Assembly (NCBI GenBank): GCA_024426085.1
Contig: CP087974.1
Location: forward strand, 4,506,001-4,570,000
Direction: 5' to 3'
DNA length: 64,000 bases
Source: Rhizobium sp. RCAM05350
Lineage (GTDB): Bacteria; Pseudomonadota; Alphaproteobacteria; Rhizobiales; Rhizobiaceae
Shown here: piece after piece, positions 28,867 to 38,443 of the stretch
How the letters are laid out: the number at the start of each line of letters is the position of its first letter
Numbering within the stretch: position 1 is the stretch's first letter
Translations under genes and position numbers: made by a program
The notes under the pieces: generated by a model
What the model saw: only the letters and a program-made list of their open reading frames with translations
What the model was told of the DNA's origin: nothing
Database searches by the model: none

Positions 28867-29741
28867 CTATGGGCGGTCGAGATGGATCGTCACCCAGCCA
28901 TTGCGCCAGATGGTGCGGACATGGCGCAGATGCTGGCCATTATAGGCCGAGAGCACCTTCCAACGCTGTGACGCAAGAATGCCCGACAGGATGACGGAGC
29001 CGCCCGGCGCCAGATGGCTGGCGAGCTGCGGTGCCATCTTGATCAGCGGACGGGCCAGGATATTGGCGATGATCAGGTCAGAACGGGCCATGTGCTGCAA
29101 AAGCAGGCGAGTGAAAGCCGGGCGCGGTCACCGTGGTGATGCCGGTGGCAATGCCGTTGCGTCTGACATTCTCGGCGGCGACGCGTGGCGATCGGATCGA
29201 TATCGGTTGCCAGAACCGGAACCGGCTTGATCTTGCGCGCCACGATGGCCAGCACGCCGCTGCCGGTGCCGAGATCGAGCGCGTTGCAGGACCTTGCGGG
29301 CGCGCATGACCGTTTCGATCACTTCCAGGCAGCCCGCCGTCGTGCCGTGATGGCCGGTGCCGAATGCCTGGCCGGCATCGATCTCGATGGCAATGTCGTT
29401 GAGGCGCACCTTGTCGCGGTCATGCGAGCCATGGACGAGGAAACGTCCGGCGCGCACCGGCGAGAGGCCCTCCAGCGATTTGGCGATCCAGTCGACGTCC
29501 GGAATGACTTCGCGTTCGATCACGGCATCCGGAAACTGGGCAGCGACGACCTCGGCAAAAAGCGCATCTCGTCTTCTTCGTCGAAGTCGAGATAGAGCGA
29601 GGCTTCCCAGATGTCCTTCTTCTCGTCCATTTCCATGGTGGCGATGGCGTAGCCTTCGTCTTCGAAAGCATCGGTCATCAGGTCCAAAAGGACTTCGGAC
29701 AGCTTTTCGGTCGTGGTGATGAAGAGGCGCAGGTCGCTCAA
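28867..29741 (-). CDS. prmA: Ribosomal protein L11 methyltransferase (several frameshifts)
   Basis: PrmA trimethylates ribosomal protein L11 using SAM. Recognisable pieces are the N-terminal LSDLRLFITTTEKLSEVLLD, MEMDEKKDIWEASLYLD, the middle GRFLVHGSHDRDKVRLNDIA and AIEIDAGQAFGTGHHGTTAG (substrate/SAM loop), VARKIKPVPVLATDIDPIAT (motif after the glycine-rich loop) and the catalytic-side DLIIANILARPLIKMAPQLA. Frame changes occur near 29545, 29285, 29185 and 29115. I chose TTG 29741 as start because AAGGAC precedes it and because rhizobial PrmA begins MSxxRLF; a longer TTG start at 29762 is possible. It converges on the sRNA locus. Confidence 0.88.
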
Positions 29742-29828
29742 TGTCTTTGTCCTTGTCGGCAAGTGCTTGCCGTCAGGGCGGCTTGCGCGGCTCTAGCATG
29801 CCGGCCGATACGAGGTAAAGCGCAGCGC

Positions 29829-30959
29829 CTATTGCGCGCCGGGAATCCAGGGCGGCGGCGGCGTATCCTGACCTGCAGCATTGCGCAGAAAAGCCGTCGA
29901 GATGCCGGGCATATGGTTTACCAGCGGCAGCAGGAGCGACCGCAGCCTTGTCAGGACCGGATTTTTCAGAGTGATGAAGGCCGTGTTGCGCCGGGTATCC
30001 TTGAGCACGGTTTTGACAGTCGGGATCCTGAGGCTCGAATAGTCCTGCTCCCGCCCTTCCGATATCAGCCAGGCAAGCCAGCAGGCGTCCTCGATGCCGA
30101 GATTCATGCCGCGTGCACCGGCCGGTGAATGCACATGGGCGGCATCTCCGGCCAGAAACACATTGCCGCGGCTCATGGTCTCGACATGGCGGAAACTGAT
30201 TTGGAATTCCGAGCTCCACGTTCGCTCCAGCACCATGGCCGGATGGTCGATACGGGTTTCGAAATCCTCGTCCGTCGAAAGATGGCGCAGCGTATCCTCA
30301 CTCACCGGCAGCCTGCCAAGCACGCCGGGATTGAGGAGGTTCATCTCGATGAAACCGGTATCGACCGGCTGCGCATAGCGGTAGTCGGCAAGGAAAAAGC
30401 GGCTCTCGATGGCATTGCCCGGGAAGGCAAATCCAAAGGCCTTGCGCACGACGGAATGGGCTCCGTCCGCACCGACCAGCATGTCCGGCTCCACCGTTTC
30501 TGTTGGGCCGCTGGCGCGTTGAAGGATAACCACCGGCTTTTTGACATCACCGGACAACGAAGTGAGTTCGGTCGACCATTTCGGAACGATGCCGAAAGAC
30601 GACAGTTTTTGCAGCAAAAGCCGTTCCGTTTCGCCCTGCGGCAGGATCTGGATCGGGCAGTAGTGGCTGCGGAAGGCCTCTGTCTCGACCGTCAGCAACG
30701 ATTTTCCGGCGGCCGATATCTTGAATTTGGTCAGGCGCCGGGCCTTGGCAAGGATCAGCGCGCTGACGCCGGAATCTTCGAGGAGCGTCAGCGTTCGGGC
30801 ATTGACACCCAGAGCCCGGCTTTCGTTGACGTCTGTCGGTCCGGCTGCTTTCGCCACGAGGCGGGATTTTAAACCCCGCCGCGCCAGCTCGAGCGCCAAG
30901 GTTAGCCCGGTGGGTCCGGCTCCGGCGATCAGGATGGATTTTCCGCTGCCTTCACCCAT
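29829..30959 (-). CDS. FAD-dependent aromatic-ring monooxygenase family protein
   Basis: A class A flavoprotein hydroxylase of 376 residues. The Rossmann FAD motif is SILIAGAGPTGLTLALELAR at the N-terminus; the DG motif is MLVGADGAHSVVRKAFG near residue 165, and the second FAD motif is GNVFLAGDAAHVHSPAGARG near 270 followed by MNLGIEDACWLAWLI. This layout fits PHBH/UbiH-like or PheA/TfdB-like monooxygenases; the substrate is not predictable. It shares its strand with the SCO gene 20 bases upstream and is probably co-transcribed with it. Confidence 0.9.
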   Translation of the reverse strand: MGEGSGKSILIAGAGPTGLTLALELARRGLKSRLVAKAAGPTDVNESRALGVNARTLTLLEDSGVSALILAKARRLTKFKISAAGKSLLTVETEAFRSHYCPIQILPQGETERLLLQKLSSFGIVPKWSTELTSLSGDVKKPVVILQRASGPTETVEPDMLVGADGAHSVVRKAFGFAFPGNAIESRFFLADYRYAQPVDTGFIEMNLLNPGVLGRLPVSEDTLRHLSTDEDFETRIDHPAMVLERTWSSEFQISFRHVETMSRGNVFLAGDAAHVHSPAGARGMNLGIEDACWLAWLISEGREQDYSSLRIPTVKTVLKDTRRNTAFITLKNPVLTRLRSLLLPLVNHMPGISTAFLRNAAGQDTPPPPWIPGAQ

Positions 30960-30979
30960 CAGGCCCTCGCGACGATCAT

Positions 30980-31579
30980 CTACTTCTTGAGCAGGTTTTC
31001 CAGTTTCTTGACTGCGGTCTCCGGATTTTCGCCATAGGCGATCGTGCCGGTGAATTTTCCTTCGGAATCGAGCAGGAACACCGATGCAGTATGATCCATC
31101 GTGTAGTCGCCGTCAGGATTCTTTTCGTCCAGCGGGACCTTCTTGGCATAGACCCGGAAGCCCTTGACCATATCCAGAACCTTTTCCGGCGGGCCGGAAA
31201 TGCCGGTGATGCGCTTGGAGACGTTGGAGACGTATTGCCCGAGGATTTCCGGCGTGTCGCGCTCCGGATCGACGCTGATGAAATAGGCCTGCAGCTTGGT
31301 GGCGTCCGGATCGACCTTTTCCAGCCAGCCGTTCATTTCGAACAGGGTTGTCGGGCAGACTTCCGGGCAATGGGTAAAGCCGAAGAACAGCACCGTCGGC
31401 TTGCCTGTGAATGCTGCCTGCGTGATCGGCTGGCCGGTTTGCGAGACCAGTTCGAAGGGAATGCCGAACGGACCGGCTGCGATCTGGTCCTTGCCAGTGG
31501 TCATTTGATAGCTGATCCAGCCAAGTGCGGCTGCGACGACGGCAACGGCCGCCCAAAGAACAATGCGGAGTGTTTTCAT
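30980..31579 (-). CDS. SCO1/SenC-family protein
   Basis: A membrane-anchored thioredoxin-fold copper chaperone, normally needed for cytochrome oxidase CuA assembly. An N-terminal membrane anchor (VLWAAVAVVAAALGWISY) precedes the domain with the copper-binding CPEVC (THCPEVCPTTLFEM) and the conserved distal His in YTMDHTASVFLLD. Length is 199 residues from MKTLRIVLW, the chosen start; six more upstream residues are possible. A 52-residue membrane protein gene lies just upstream on the same strand. Confidence 0.93.
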   Translation of the reverse strand: MKTLRIVLWAAVAVVAAALGWISYQMTTGKDQIAAGPFGIPFELVSQTGQPITQAAFTGKPTVLFFGFTHCPEVCPTTLFEMNGWLEKVDPDATKLQAYFISVDPERDTPEILGQYVSNVSKRITGISGPPEKVLDMVKGFRVYAKKVPLDEKNPDGDYTMDHTASVFLLDSEGKFTGTIAYGENPETAVKKLENLLKK

Positions 31580-31683
31580 GATGATGTCCGGTCCCACTTA
31601 ACCAATCTTGACGACCAGATAGCGGTTTGACCCGGACGATGCAAAACATTCGCGCCGCCAGCGTCAAAATGCGGCAGATTCTG

Positions 31684-31842
31684 TCAGAAGCACCACGACA
31701 TGCCGTTCTCGGCCATCGTCAGCAGCATTTCAGGCCCCTGGACGACCCATCCGAGAAACGCGGCAAGGCACAACAGCAGGACAACACCACCAATGGCAGC
31801 GATCATCAGGCTTTGCGGCTGTTTTCCGGCTTCATCGTTCAT
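31684..31842 (-). CDS. Hypothetical small membrane protein
   Basis: A 52-residue protein beginning MNDEAGKQPQ with one strong hydrophobic helix (SLMIAAIGGVVLLLCLAAFL) and ending ENGMSWCF. AGGATA precedes the chosen ATG; ATG 31872 would add ten residues. It lies about 100 bases upstream of the SCO gene on the same strand. I do not recognise the family; an accessory role for the SCO/oxidase system is only a guess from position. Confidence 0.6.
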   Translation of the reverse strand: MNDEAGKQPQSLMIAAIGGVVLLLCLAAFLGWVVQGPEMLLTMAENGMSWCF

Positions 31843-32117
31843 GGGGCAATGATATCCTGCCGACTTAGACATTGAAAGCCGTTTCGCAAGGGGCATCAAC
31901 GCGACAAGTGGCCTGTCCGGGTTGTCGGGCACGGGAATTCGGCGATCATTTTAGCAAAAGTTTAATTTCTGTTTGCCATGTTCTAGGCGCGTGAAGGGGT
32001 ACCAATCCCCTTGCTGACATGACGTCGCCGGTTTTTATCCAGTCCGGTCCCCCGCATCATCGCATCTTCCCTGTGCGTGCAAACCTTTGCTCCATTCAAG
32101 AACTGGATACATGCTGC

Positions 32118-34094
32118 ATGGCGTCATCTGAAAAGCTCGATCGCAAACTTTCTGTCAGCCAGCGTCTGGGGACACTCGGCCTCGCGGCCTTTGTCGGCTT
32201 TGGTGCGATGCTGGCGGTTGGCTGGTATCAGAATTCGAAAGTGGATGAGGCTCTGGACAAGGCGGCTGTGGCGCAGAACGCCATCAAAATGCCAGCGCCA
32301 TGCGGTTTGCCGGCCTTGAGGTCGTTCTGGCCACGCGATGGATACCATTGTCGACCGGGATGATCGCAAGGTTTCGCCGGACAGGCTGAAGATCATCGCC
32401 GATCGATTGCCGCCTTAGATGCGAGCAAGGCGGACGCTGTCGCTCTGGCTGCCTTGGTGGGCAAGCCGGAAATCATGGCGACCTTTGACGCGGACCTAGC
32501 CGAACTCAGCCAGTCCGTTCAAGTCGATCTCAAGCGGATGGTGGAGGAGGGCGCTGCACCGGAGGCCTTCGATGCCATCGACGATACGATCGATGGTGCG
32601 GGCGAACGGATGACGCTCTCCTTGAGCAAACTCTCCGACGAAGCCGGCCAATTGCTCGTTTCGCGCCTCAGCGAGGCGACCGGCCTTTCGGCGCAGTCCG
32701 TCCTGTTGCAAATTGTACTTGGCCTCATTGCGATGTGTTCGCTGCTTGGCTTGCTCTATTTCCATGGCAACGTTTTGCGCAATGGTATCTTTTCCGTGCG
32801 CGACAGCATGCAGCGCATTCTCAAGGGGGATAACCAGACGGCCGTCGATGCGGTTGCCCGGGGGGATGAACTCGGCGAGATGGCCCGCGCGGTGGAGATG
32901 TTCCGGATGGCTGCGATTGAAAAGCAGAGCCTTGAACAGTCTGCTGCCGCAAGCCGCAATGAAAACGAGATCGAGCGCGAAGCGCGCGAGGCCGCCAGCG
33001 CTGAAGAGGCTCGTCAGGTCCAGCGTGCAGTCGTTGCGCTGGGGCAGGGGCTCAATCGTCTCTCGGACGGCAATCTGACCGCCACGATCGACCAGCCTTT
33101 CCGCGGCGATCTGGAATCACTGCGCCAAGACTTCAACAATACGGTCGAAAAACTCCAGAGCGTTCTTTCCAATGTTCAGGAGAACAGCAGCTCGATCCAG
33201 TCCAATAGCCGCCAGATGCGCGGTGCCGCCGACGATCTTGCCAAGCGGACGGAACAGCAGGCTGCCTCGCTCGAGGAAACATCCGCGGCTCTCGATCAGA
33301 TCACCGTCACCGTGCGGACTGCCACACAGCGCGCCGAGGAAGCCAGCCAGATGGTCGGCGAGACGCGCAACAATGCCGAGGAGTCCGGCCGCATCGTCCG
33401 CGAGGCCGTCGAAGCCATGGCCCGGATTGAAAACGCGTCGTCCGAAATCGGCAAGATCATCAACGTCATCGACGAGATCGCCTTCCAGACCAATCTCTTG
33501 GCGCTCAATGCCGGTGTCGAGGCAGCCCGCGCCGGTGAGGCCGGCAAGGGTTTTGCCGTCGTCGCCCAGGAAGTGCGTGAACTTGCCCAGCGGGCCGCTG
33601 GTGCTGCCAAGGATATCAAAGTGCTTGTCGGCCGTTCCAGCAGCGAAGTCGGCACCGGCGTCAAGCTCGTGCAGGCGACCGGCGAGGCGCTCGGGCGGAT
33701 CGGCACCGATGTCGTGCGCATCAACGAGCACATGACCTCGATCGTCATGGCGGCCCGCGAACAGTCGACAGGCCTGCAGGAGATCAATACGGCGATCGGG
33801 CAGCTTGACCAGATGACCCAGCAGAACGCGGCCATGGTCGAACAGACCAATGCTGCCAGTCATACGCTGGCGCAGGACGCCGAGGGGTTGACCGCGCTAA
33901 TCGACCAGTTCCAGCTTGGCAGCTCATCCGCCCGCCCGGTCCGCCAACCCGTTCGCGTCGCCACTCCGGCCACCACGCGCCCCGCTCCATCTCCCGCCAA
34001 GGCCCTGATGGGCAAGCTGGCGGGCGCCTTCAATAGCCCCGCGTCGTCCGTGCCGAAGGCATCGGGTTCCGCCGAAAATTGGGAAGAATTCTGA
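32118..34094 (+). CDS. Methyl-accepting chemotaxis protein (three frameshifts)
   Basis: A transmembrane chemoreceptor of about 658 residues. The N-terminal anchor is RLGTLGLAAFVGFGAMLAVG; a ligand domain of about 170 residues follows and is broken at about 32287, 32335 and 32405 (readable across as NASAMRFAGLEVVLAT, MDTIVDRDDRKVSPDRLKII and AALDASKADAVALAA). A second helix (SVLLQIVLGLIAMCSLLGLL), HAMP (VLRNGIFSVRDSMQRILKGD) and the signalling domain with hairpin tip EIAFQTNLLALNAGVEAARA come next. The C-terminus NWEEF matches the CheR/CheB tether pentapeptide (NWETF type), so this receptor probably recruits the adaptation enzymes. cheW follows two bases later. Confidence 0.93.
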
Positions 34095-34096
34095 TC

Positions 34097-34561
34097 ATGT
34101 CCAATGCAATCAAGCAGTCCGGTGCCTATCTGGAAATCGTGTCATTCCATCTGGGTGATCAGGAATTCTGCATCGACATCATGGCGATCCGCGAAATCCG
34201 CGGCTGGGCGCCTGTCACCCCGATGCCACACACGCCACCTTACGTTCTCGGCCTGATCAACCTGCGCGGTGCCGTTATCCCGGTCATCGACATGGCCTGC
34301 CGCCTCGGCATGAAGATGACCGAGCCGTCGGAGCGTTCGGCGATCATCGTTACGGATATTGCCGGCAAGCTGGTTGGCCTTTTGGTCGAGCAGGTTTCCG
34401 ACATGATGACGATCAAGAGTGAGGCTTTGCAGCCGGCACCGGAAATCATTCCGGAAGCGCAACGCGCCTTCTGCCGTGGCATCGTTGCCCTGGAAAAGAC
34501 CATGGTCTGCTTCCTCAATCTCGATACGGTCATCGCCGACGAACTGGCGCAGGCCGCTTAA
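34097..34561 (+). CDS. cheW: Chemotaxis coupling protein CheW
   Basis: This 154-residue SH3-like adaptor couples receptors to CheA. It contains YLEIVSFHLGDQEFCIDIMA, IREIRGWAPVTPMPHTPPYV and LGLINLRGAVIPVIDMACRL, the CheW core. The start (MSNAIKQSG) lies two bases after the receptor stop, so receptor and CheW are co-translated as a pair outside a full che operon. The frame is intact. Confidence 0.94.
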   Translation: MSNAIKQSGAYLEIVSFHLGDQEFCIDIMAIREIRGWAPVTPMPHTPPYVLGLINLRGAVIPVIDMACRLGMKMTEPSERSAIIVTDIAGKLVGLLVEQVSDMMTIKSEALQPAPEIIPEAQRAFCRGIVALEKTMVCFLNLDTVIADELAQAA

Positions 34562-34578
34562 ATCGCCATTTGCAAAAT

Positions 34579-34613
34579 GGCAAACACCCGCGGGAAACCG
34601 GGCGGTGTTTGCC
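34579..34613 (+). terminator. Hairpin after cheW
   Basis: GGCAAACACC and GGTGTTTGCC form a perfect 10-bp stem with a 15-base loop, 17 bases after the cheW stop. No T-run follows. Confidence 0.5.
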
Positions 34614-34739
34614 TGCGTTCGTGATAGATTGATCGTGGCAGATGCGTCATTTTTTCGCCGCTCCGTGTTAATCGTGGAATGCGATATCGGGGCGCCAGAA
34701 TCTACTTGAGCCTGCTGCAGGAATGATGGGAGACCGCTC

Positions 34740-35369
34740 GTGAAATGCCTCCTGCTCATCGACATCCAGAACGGCTTCTGTTCCGACGGAAACCTTGCCG
34801 TGCCGAATGGTGAGGATATCGTGCCGATTGCCAACCGGTTGATCGCCGAAGGCAAGTATGATCTCGTCGTCGCCTCGAAGGATTGGCACCCGGCCGATCA
34901 CGGCAGTTTTGCCTCGCAGCATCCGGGCCGCAAGCCTTTCGAAATGGGTACGCTCAGCGGCAAGCCTCAGATGCTTTGGCCGGATCATTGTGTCCAAGGC
35001 ACCCCCGATGCCGAGTTCCATCCCGGTCTCAACGTGGCGGGCATCGACCACGTCCAGCGCAAGGGCGAAAACCGCGACGTCGACAGCTATTCCGCCTTTC
35101 GCGACAATGATCAGTCCGCGCTGACAGGACTTTCGGACTACCTCAAGCGGGCGGGTATTGGTACTCTCGACATTTGCGGCCTTGCGACCGATTACTGCGT
35201 CAAGGCTTCGGCGCTTGATGCCAAGGCGATGCTGCCCGCCGTTAGCGTTCGGTTCGTTGCCGATGCAAGCCGCGGCATCGATGCCGGCGGCGTCGAGGCG
35301 GCGATGAAAGAGATGGCGGCCGCGGGCGTTCGCATCATTACATCCAAGGACGTTTTCGCTGGCGAGTAA
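34740..35369 (+). CDS. pncA: Nicotinamidase
   Basis: PncA hydrolyses nicotinamide to nicotinate for NAD salvage. The catalytic triad is recognisable: Asp in LLLIDIQNGFC, Lys in GTPDAEFHPG...HVQRKGENRD, and the nucleophile Cys in LDICGLATDYCVKASALDA. The metal site is DWHPADHGSFASQHPG (Asp/His/His), with DSYSAFRDN after it. It has 209 residues. Translation starts at GTG 34740 (MKCLLLIDIQ), with GGGAG upstream. It is convergent with creA. Confidence 0.93.
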   Translation: MKCLLLIDIQNGFCSDGNLAVPNGEDIVPIANRLIAEGKYDLVVASKDWHPADHGSFASQHPGRKPFEMGTLSGKPQMLWPDHCVQGTPDAEFHPGLNVAGIDHVQRKGENRDVDSYSAFRDNDQSALTGLSDYLKRAGIGTLDICGLATDYCVKASALDAKAMLPAVSVRFVADASRGIDAGGVEAAMKEMAAAGVRIITSKDVFAGE

Positions 35370-35388
35370 GCGGCTGCCTTCCATGGGG

Positions 35389-35888
35389 TTATTTCGGCGC
35401 GCCGTTCGTCCATGTCACAGGCTGTTCGAACAGGGGAATGGTCGAGATCGACATCTTGGCGGACCCGTCGGTCAATTCGCGCTGAATGGGCGAGATAGAT
35501 CAGCGTGTTGTTTTTCTTGTCGTAGATGCGGGTAACCACGAGTTTCTTCCAGATGAGGGAAAGTCCCTCATGAAACACTTCCTCACCGTCCTGATCAAGG
35601 CCGATATCACCGATCGTCACCGGTCCGGTCTGGCGGCAGGAGATCGAATTGTTCGACGGATCTTCCGAACCAGTTGCCGTTTTTCAGGCGATCGACGACG
35701 CTGCGGTCGAAATAGGTGACATGACAGGTGACGCCGGCGACTTTGGGATCGCTGACCGCATCGATGGTGATGTCGTTGCCAAGCCAGTCGACGCCGACTT
35801 CTCCCACCGTTTCGGCTTTTGCGGAAAAGCCGGCAAGGCTCGCTGCAAGAAGAGCGCAGGCGCTGATGGAACGGATGGGAAGCGGCAT
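35389..35888 (-). CDS. creA: CreA family protein (two frameshifts)
   Basis: A small secreted protein of unknown biochemical function. A signal peptide (ISACALLAASLAGFSAKAE) is followed by the CreA core VGVDWLGNDITIDAVSDPKV, then GVTCHVTYFDRSVVDRLKNG and NWFEDPSNNSISCRQTGPVT, which requires removing an extra base at about 35666, and IGDIGLDQDGEEVFHEGLSL. A second frame change near 35478 restores the ending RELTDGSAKMSISTIPLFEQ-PVTWTNGAPK. Corrected length is about 166 residues, normal for the family. Cysteines in the two halves could form a disulfide. Confidence 0.88.
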
Positions 35889-35960
35889 TGTTGGTTCTCC
35901 GGATGCAATGCCAACTCACATAGGATGGGCGGTCGGCAATGCAAGCGGCGAGCGTGGATA

Positions 35961-37212
35961 TCAGCCCGTGCTTGATAAGGACGGCGCCGGACCGACGGCA
36001 GCGCGCATCTGGGCCGCTGCACCAGCAAGAGCGCGGGCGCTGGCAACGGATGCGGCATGAAGGCTTCCGGCGATGCTCAGCCTGTCGCGCCCCAGGGCCT
36101 TGGCCTCGTAGAGCGCCACGTCCGCCTGTACCATGGCGTCGGCCAGCGACCCGCCCGGATCGACCATGGCAATACCGATGCTCACCGTCAGTCCGATATC
36201 CGTGCCCTTGTTCGCCCTGGCGGGGGTCGTTCTGACGGCGGTGCAAATCGTCTCGGCGATCTCTGCCACTTCCAGTCGGCCGACGCCGACGAGGGCGATG
36301 CCGAATTCCTCTCCGCCCAGACGCCCGAGAATGCCGCGGCCGGCGAGTGTTTCGCGGACGGTCTGCGTGAAGTGCACAAGTGCTGCGTCGCCACCGGCAT
36401 GACCATGCAGATCGTTGATCTGCTTGAACCGGTCGAGGTCAAGCAGCATGAACGCTGTCTGCCGGCCGGATCCCACAGCCGTCGAAAACATCCGCTCGAA
36501 TGCCGTCATGAAGGCGCGGCGTGACAGGGCGCCGGTCAGATCGTCATGGGCGATCATGTGGCGCAGACTGGCGATCATCCATCCGTGCAACATCAGGATG
36601 ATGCCCAGAAAGAACAATGGCATGATCAGCAAGCGCGCTGCCAGGAACGCCGTCGTCCAGATCGGTGGCTCAAGCGCGCTGCCGACCGCGTCAAAACCAG
36701 TGCCAACCGTTGCCACCCCGCAACGCATGAAGGACAGCGACCAGGAAAGCCATGACGCAGCAAAACAGCATATAGGGGGCGATCGGCCGCTCTCTTGGCC
36801 AATGACGCACGATGGTCGCGCCGATCAGGAAGCAGGTCAGGCTTAAAAACCCGGCGCATACAGAAATGCGTGCCGACGGATTGTCGGCGGCGTAGCTGAA
36901 GAGCCCTAGCATTGTGGCAACACCGGCAAGGGTGATGGCAATCGGCCATGCTCCAAGCGGCCTGCGGCCGAGGAACTGCCTGAAGCCTCTCAGCATTAGA
37001 AGGCCGGCGCCGGCCATCAGCGTCCCGCCGACAATCGCATGAAACCACACAGGCGCGACACTTACCGCCATCGCGACAGATGCCGCGAGCGTTGTCAGCA
37101 AGCAGGCGGCGCAGAAGCTGGCAATACCCGGTACGCCGGTCTTGCGCAGGGACAAGAGCACGGGAAACATGACCAAAAGGGAAATGACTGCAATGGCGGA
37201 AAGAAAGCTCAT
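35961..37212 (-). CDS. Membrane-bound diguanylate cyclase, GGDEF (frameshifted)
   Basis: An inner-membrane protein of about 417 residues with some six to seven N-terminal hydrophobic helices (from MSFLSAIAVISLLVMFPVLL to LIMPLFFLGIILMLHGWMI) and a C-terminal GGDEF domain beginning HDDLTGALSRRAFMTAFERM. The active site is intact, GRLGGEEFGIAL, and DLDRFKQINDLHGHAGGDA supplies the metal/nucleotide residues. No RxxD inhibitory site is seen at the usual position. The frame changes at about 36705. ATG 37212 is the chosen start; a few upstream residues are possible. The membrane region is a candidate sensor. Confidence 0.9.
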
Positions 37213-37479
37213 GGGCGCGGATTCCTGCCAAGTGGCGCTCAAAAAAATTGGTCCGTTTATGCGGATAAGGCCGAATTCGTAATATCGGTGATTTAATTTT
37301 TTCAGCCGAAATTTGCTGCAATTTTAACCAACAGGGTCACTCTGCCACAATTTCCACGGGTATTTGCGGAATGGCTGAGTAAACACGTCCGCGACCGGTG
37401 AAAACAGGGTCTAACTCGCACCCGATAGGCGCTCGCAAAGGTCGTTGTCACAGGTGATTCTGTAGGCAGCCGATCGCTT

Positions 37480-38067
37480 TCAAGCCTGCCGATCGGATCG
37501 CAAATGGATCGCCAACGGGCTGGATACGGCAGACATCGCCTGGAGATGTTCGACATCCCGCAGCGTCTCGAACAGGTGCGTTCCTTGACCGAGAAGAACC
37601 GGCGCGATGTGAATGCGCAGTTCATCAAGCAGGCCGGCTTCGATGAACTGCCTTGCAGTCGTTGCTCCGCCCATGACACAGACGGCCTTTCTGCCGGCTT
37701 CTGCACGGGCTTTCGCCAGCGCCGCCTGCGGACCCTCGCTGACGAAGTTGAAGGTCGTCGGCCCCATCACGTGCTGCGCGCGCAAGCGGTGCGTCATGAC
37801 GAAACAGGGCATCCCGAAGGCGCCGTCATCGCCCCATTCCGGCACACCGACGTCATAGGTCGTGCGGCCGATAATGAAGGCGCCGGTTTCGGAAAACATC
37901 TCTTGTGCGGCCTGCCGATCGGCCTCGTTCGGTTGCTGCCCGTCACGACCAAACAGCCAGGCATGCAGCGCGCGGCCGTTCCTGCCGAGCGGGTGTTCAT
38001 GGGAGATATCCGGGCCGGCGGCAAAGCCGTCGAGCGACAGGCTGATGTCGAGAAAAACGTGGCTCAT
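37480..38067 (-). CDS. Dihydrofolate reductase family protein (RibD C-terminal domain)
   Basis: A 195-residue NADPH-dependent reductase-fold protein. MSHVFLDISLSLDGFAAGPD, then FIIGRTTYDVGVPEWGDDGA, KAVCVMGGATTARQFIEAGL and DELRIHIAPVLLGQGTHLFE are standard for the YyaP/YwjB-type DHFR-like family. True DHFR activity is not implied. AAGGAGG precedes the ATG, an excellent ribosome-binding site. It is a single gene divergent from the DUF2778 gene. Confidence 0.92.
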   Translation of the reverse strand: MSHVFLDISLSLDGFAAGPDISHEHPLGRNGRALHAWLFGRDGQQPNEADRQAAQEMFSETGAFIIGRTTYDVGVPEWGDDGAFGMPCFVMTHRLRAQHVMGPTTFNFVSEGPQAALAKARAEAGRKAVCVMGGATTARQFIEAGLLDELRIHIAPVLLGQGTHLFETLRDVEHLQAMSAVSSPLAIHLRSDRQA

Positions 38068-38443
38068 GTGAGCGCCTCCTTATTCTCGCCAAAAATAAAG
38101 GCTCTGAGACCGGACGCAAATGCAGTTTTTTGAGCTTCAGGTTCAACACAGGCGTTGATGCGCCGGTGTTTCAGGGGCTTGCCAGACCACGATGTCCTGG
38201 GCGGGCAGGGTGCCTTCTTCGCTTTTTGCCTGCGGCAGGTGCCGCTCTCCTATGCCCACCACGCTCCCTGATATTCTTGGAGCCCGTGTAAAGGAATTGG
38301 TTACCATACTTTGTCATTCTTTTGATCGACCGGCAGGCCCCGGCAAGCGCGCAGTTTGGCGCATCGTGGGCATTGGACCGGCCTCGGCGGCAATGCGTCT
38401 TGTTGTTCTCCGATTGAGTAATGCGTTTCGGGTAACGAGTATC
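38068..38443. other. Intergenic region, DHFR-like gene / DUF2778 gene
   Basis: These 376 bases separate divergent genes. An open frame runs through part of it but has no ribosome-binding site and no protein-like composition. No RNA or operator was recognised. Confidence 0.45.

Noticed and set aside
38192..38443. Plus-strand open frame beginning MSWAGRVPSS before the DUF2778 gene
   Set aside because: It reads into the real gene in frame but has no ribosome-binding site; the membrane anchor and family sequence begin only at MAFAAEK (38444).
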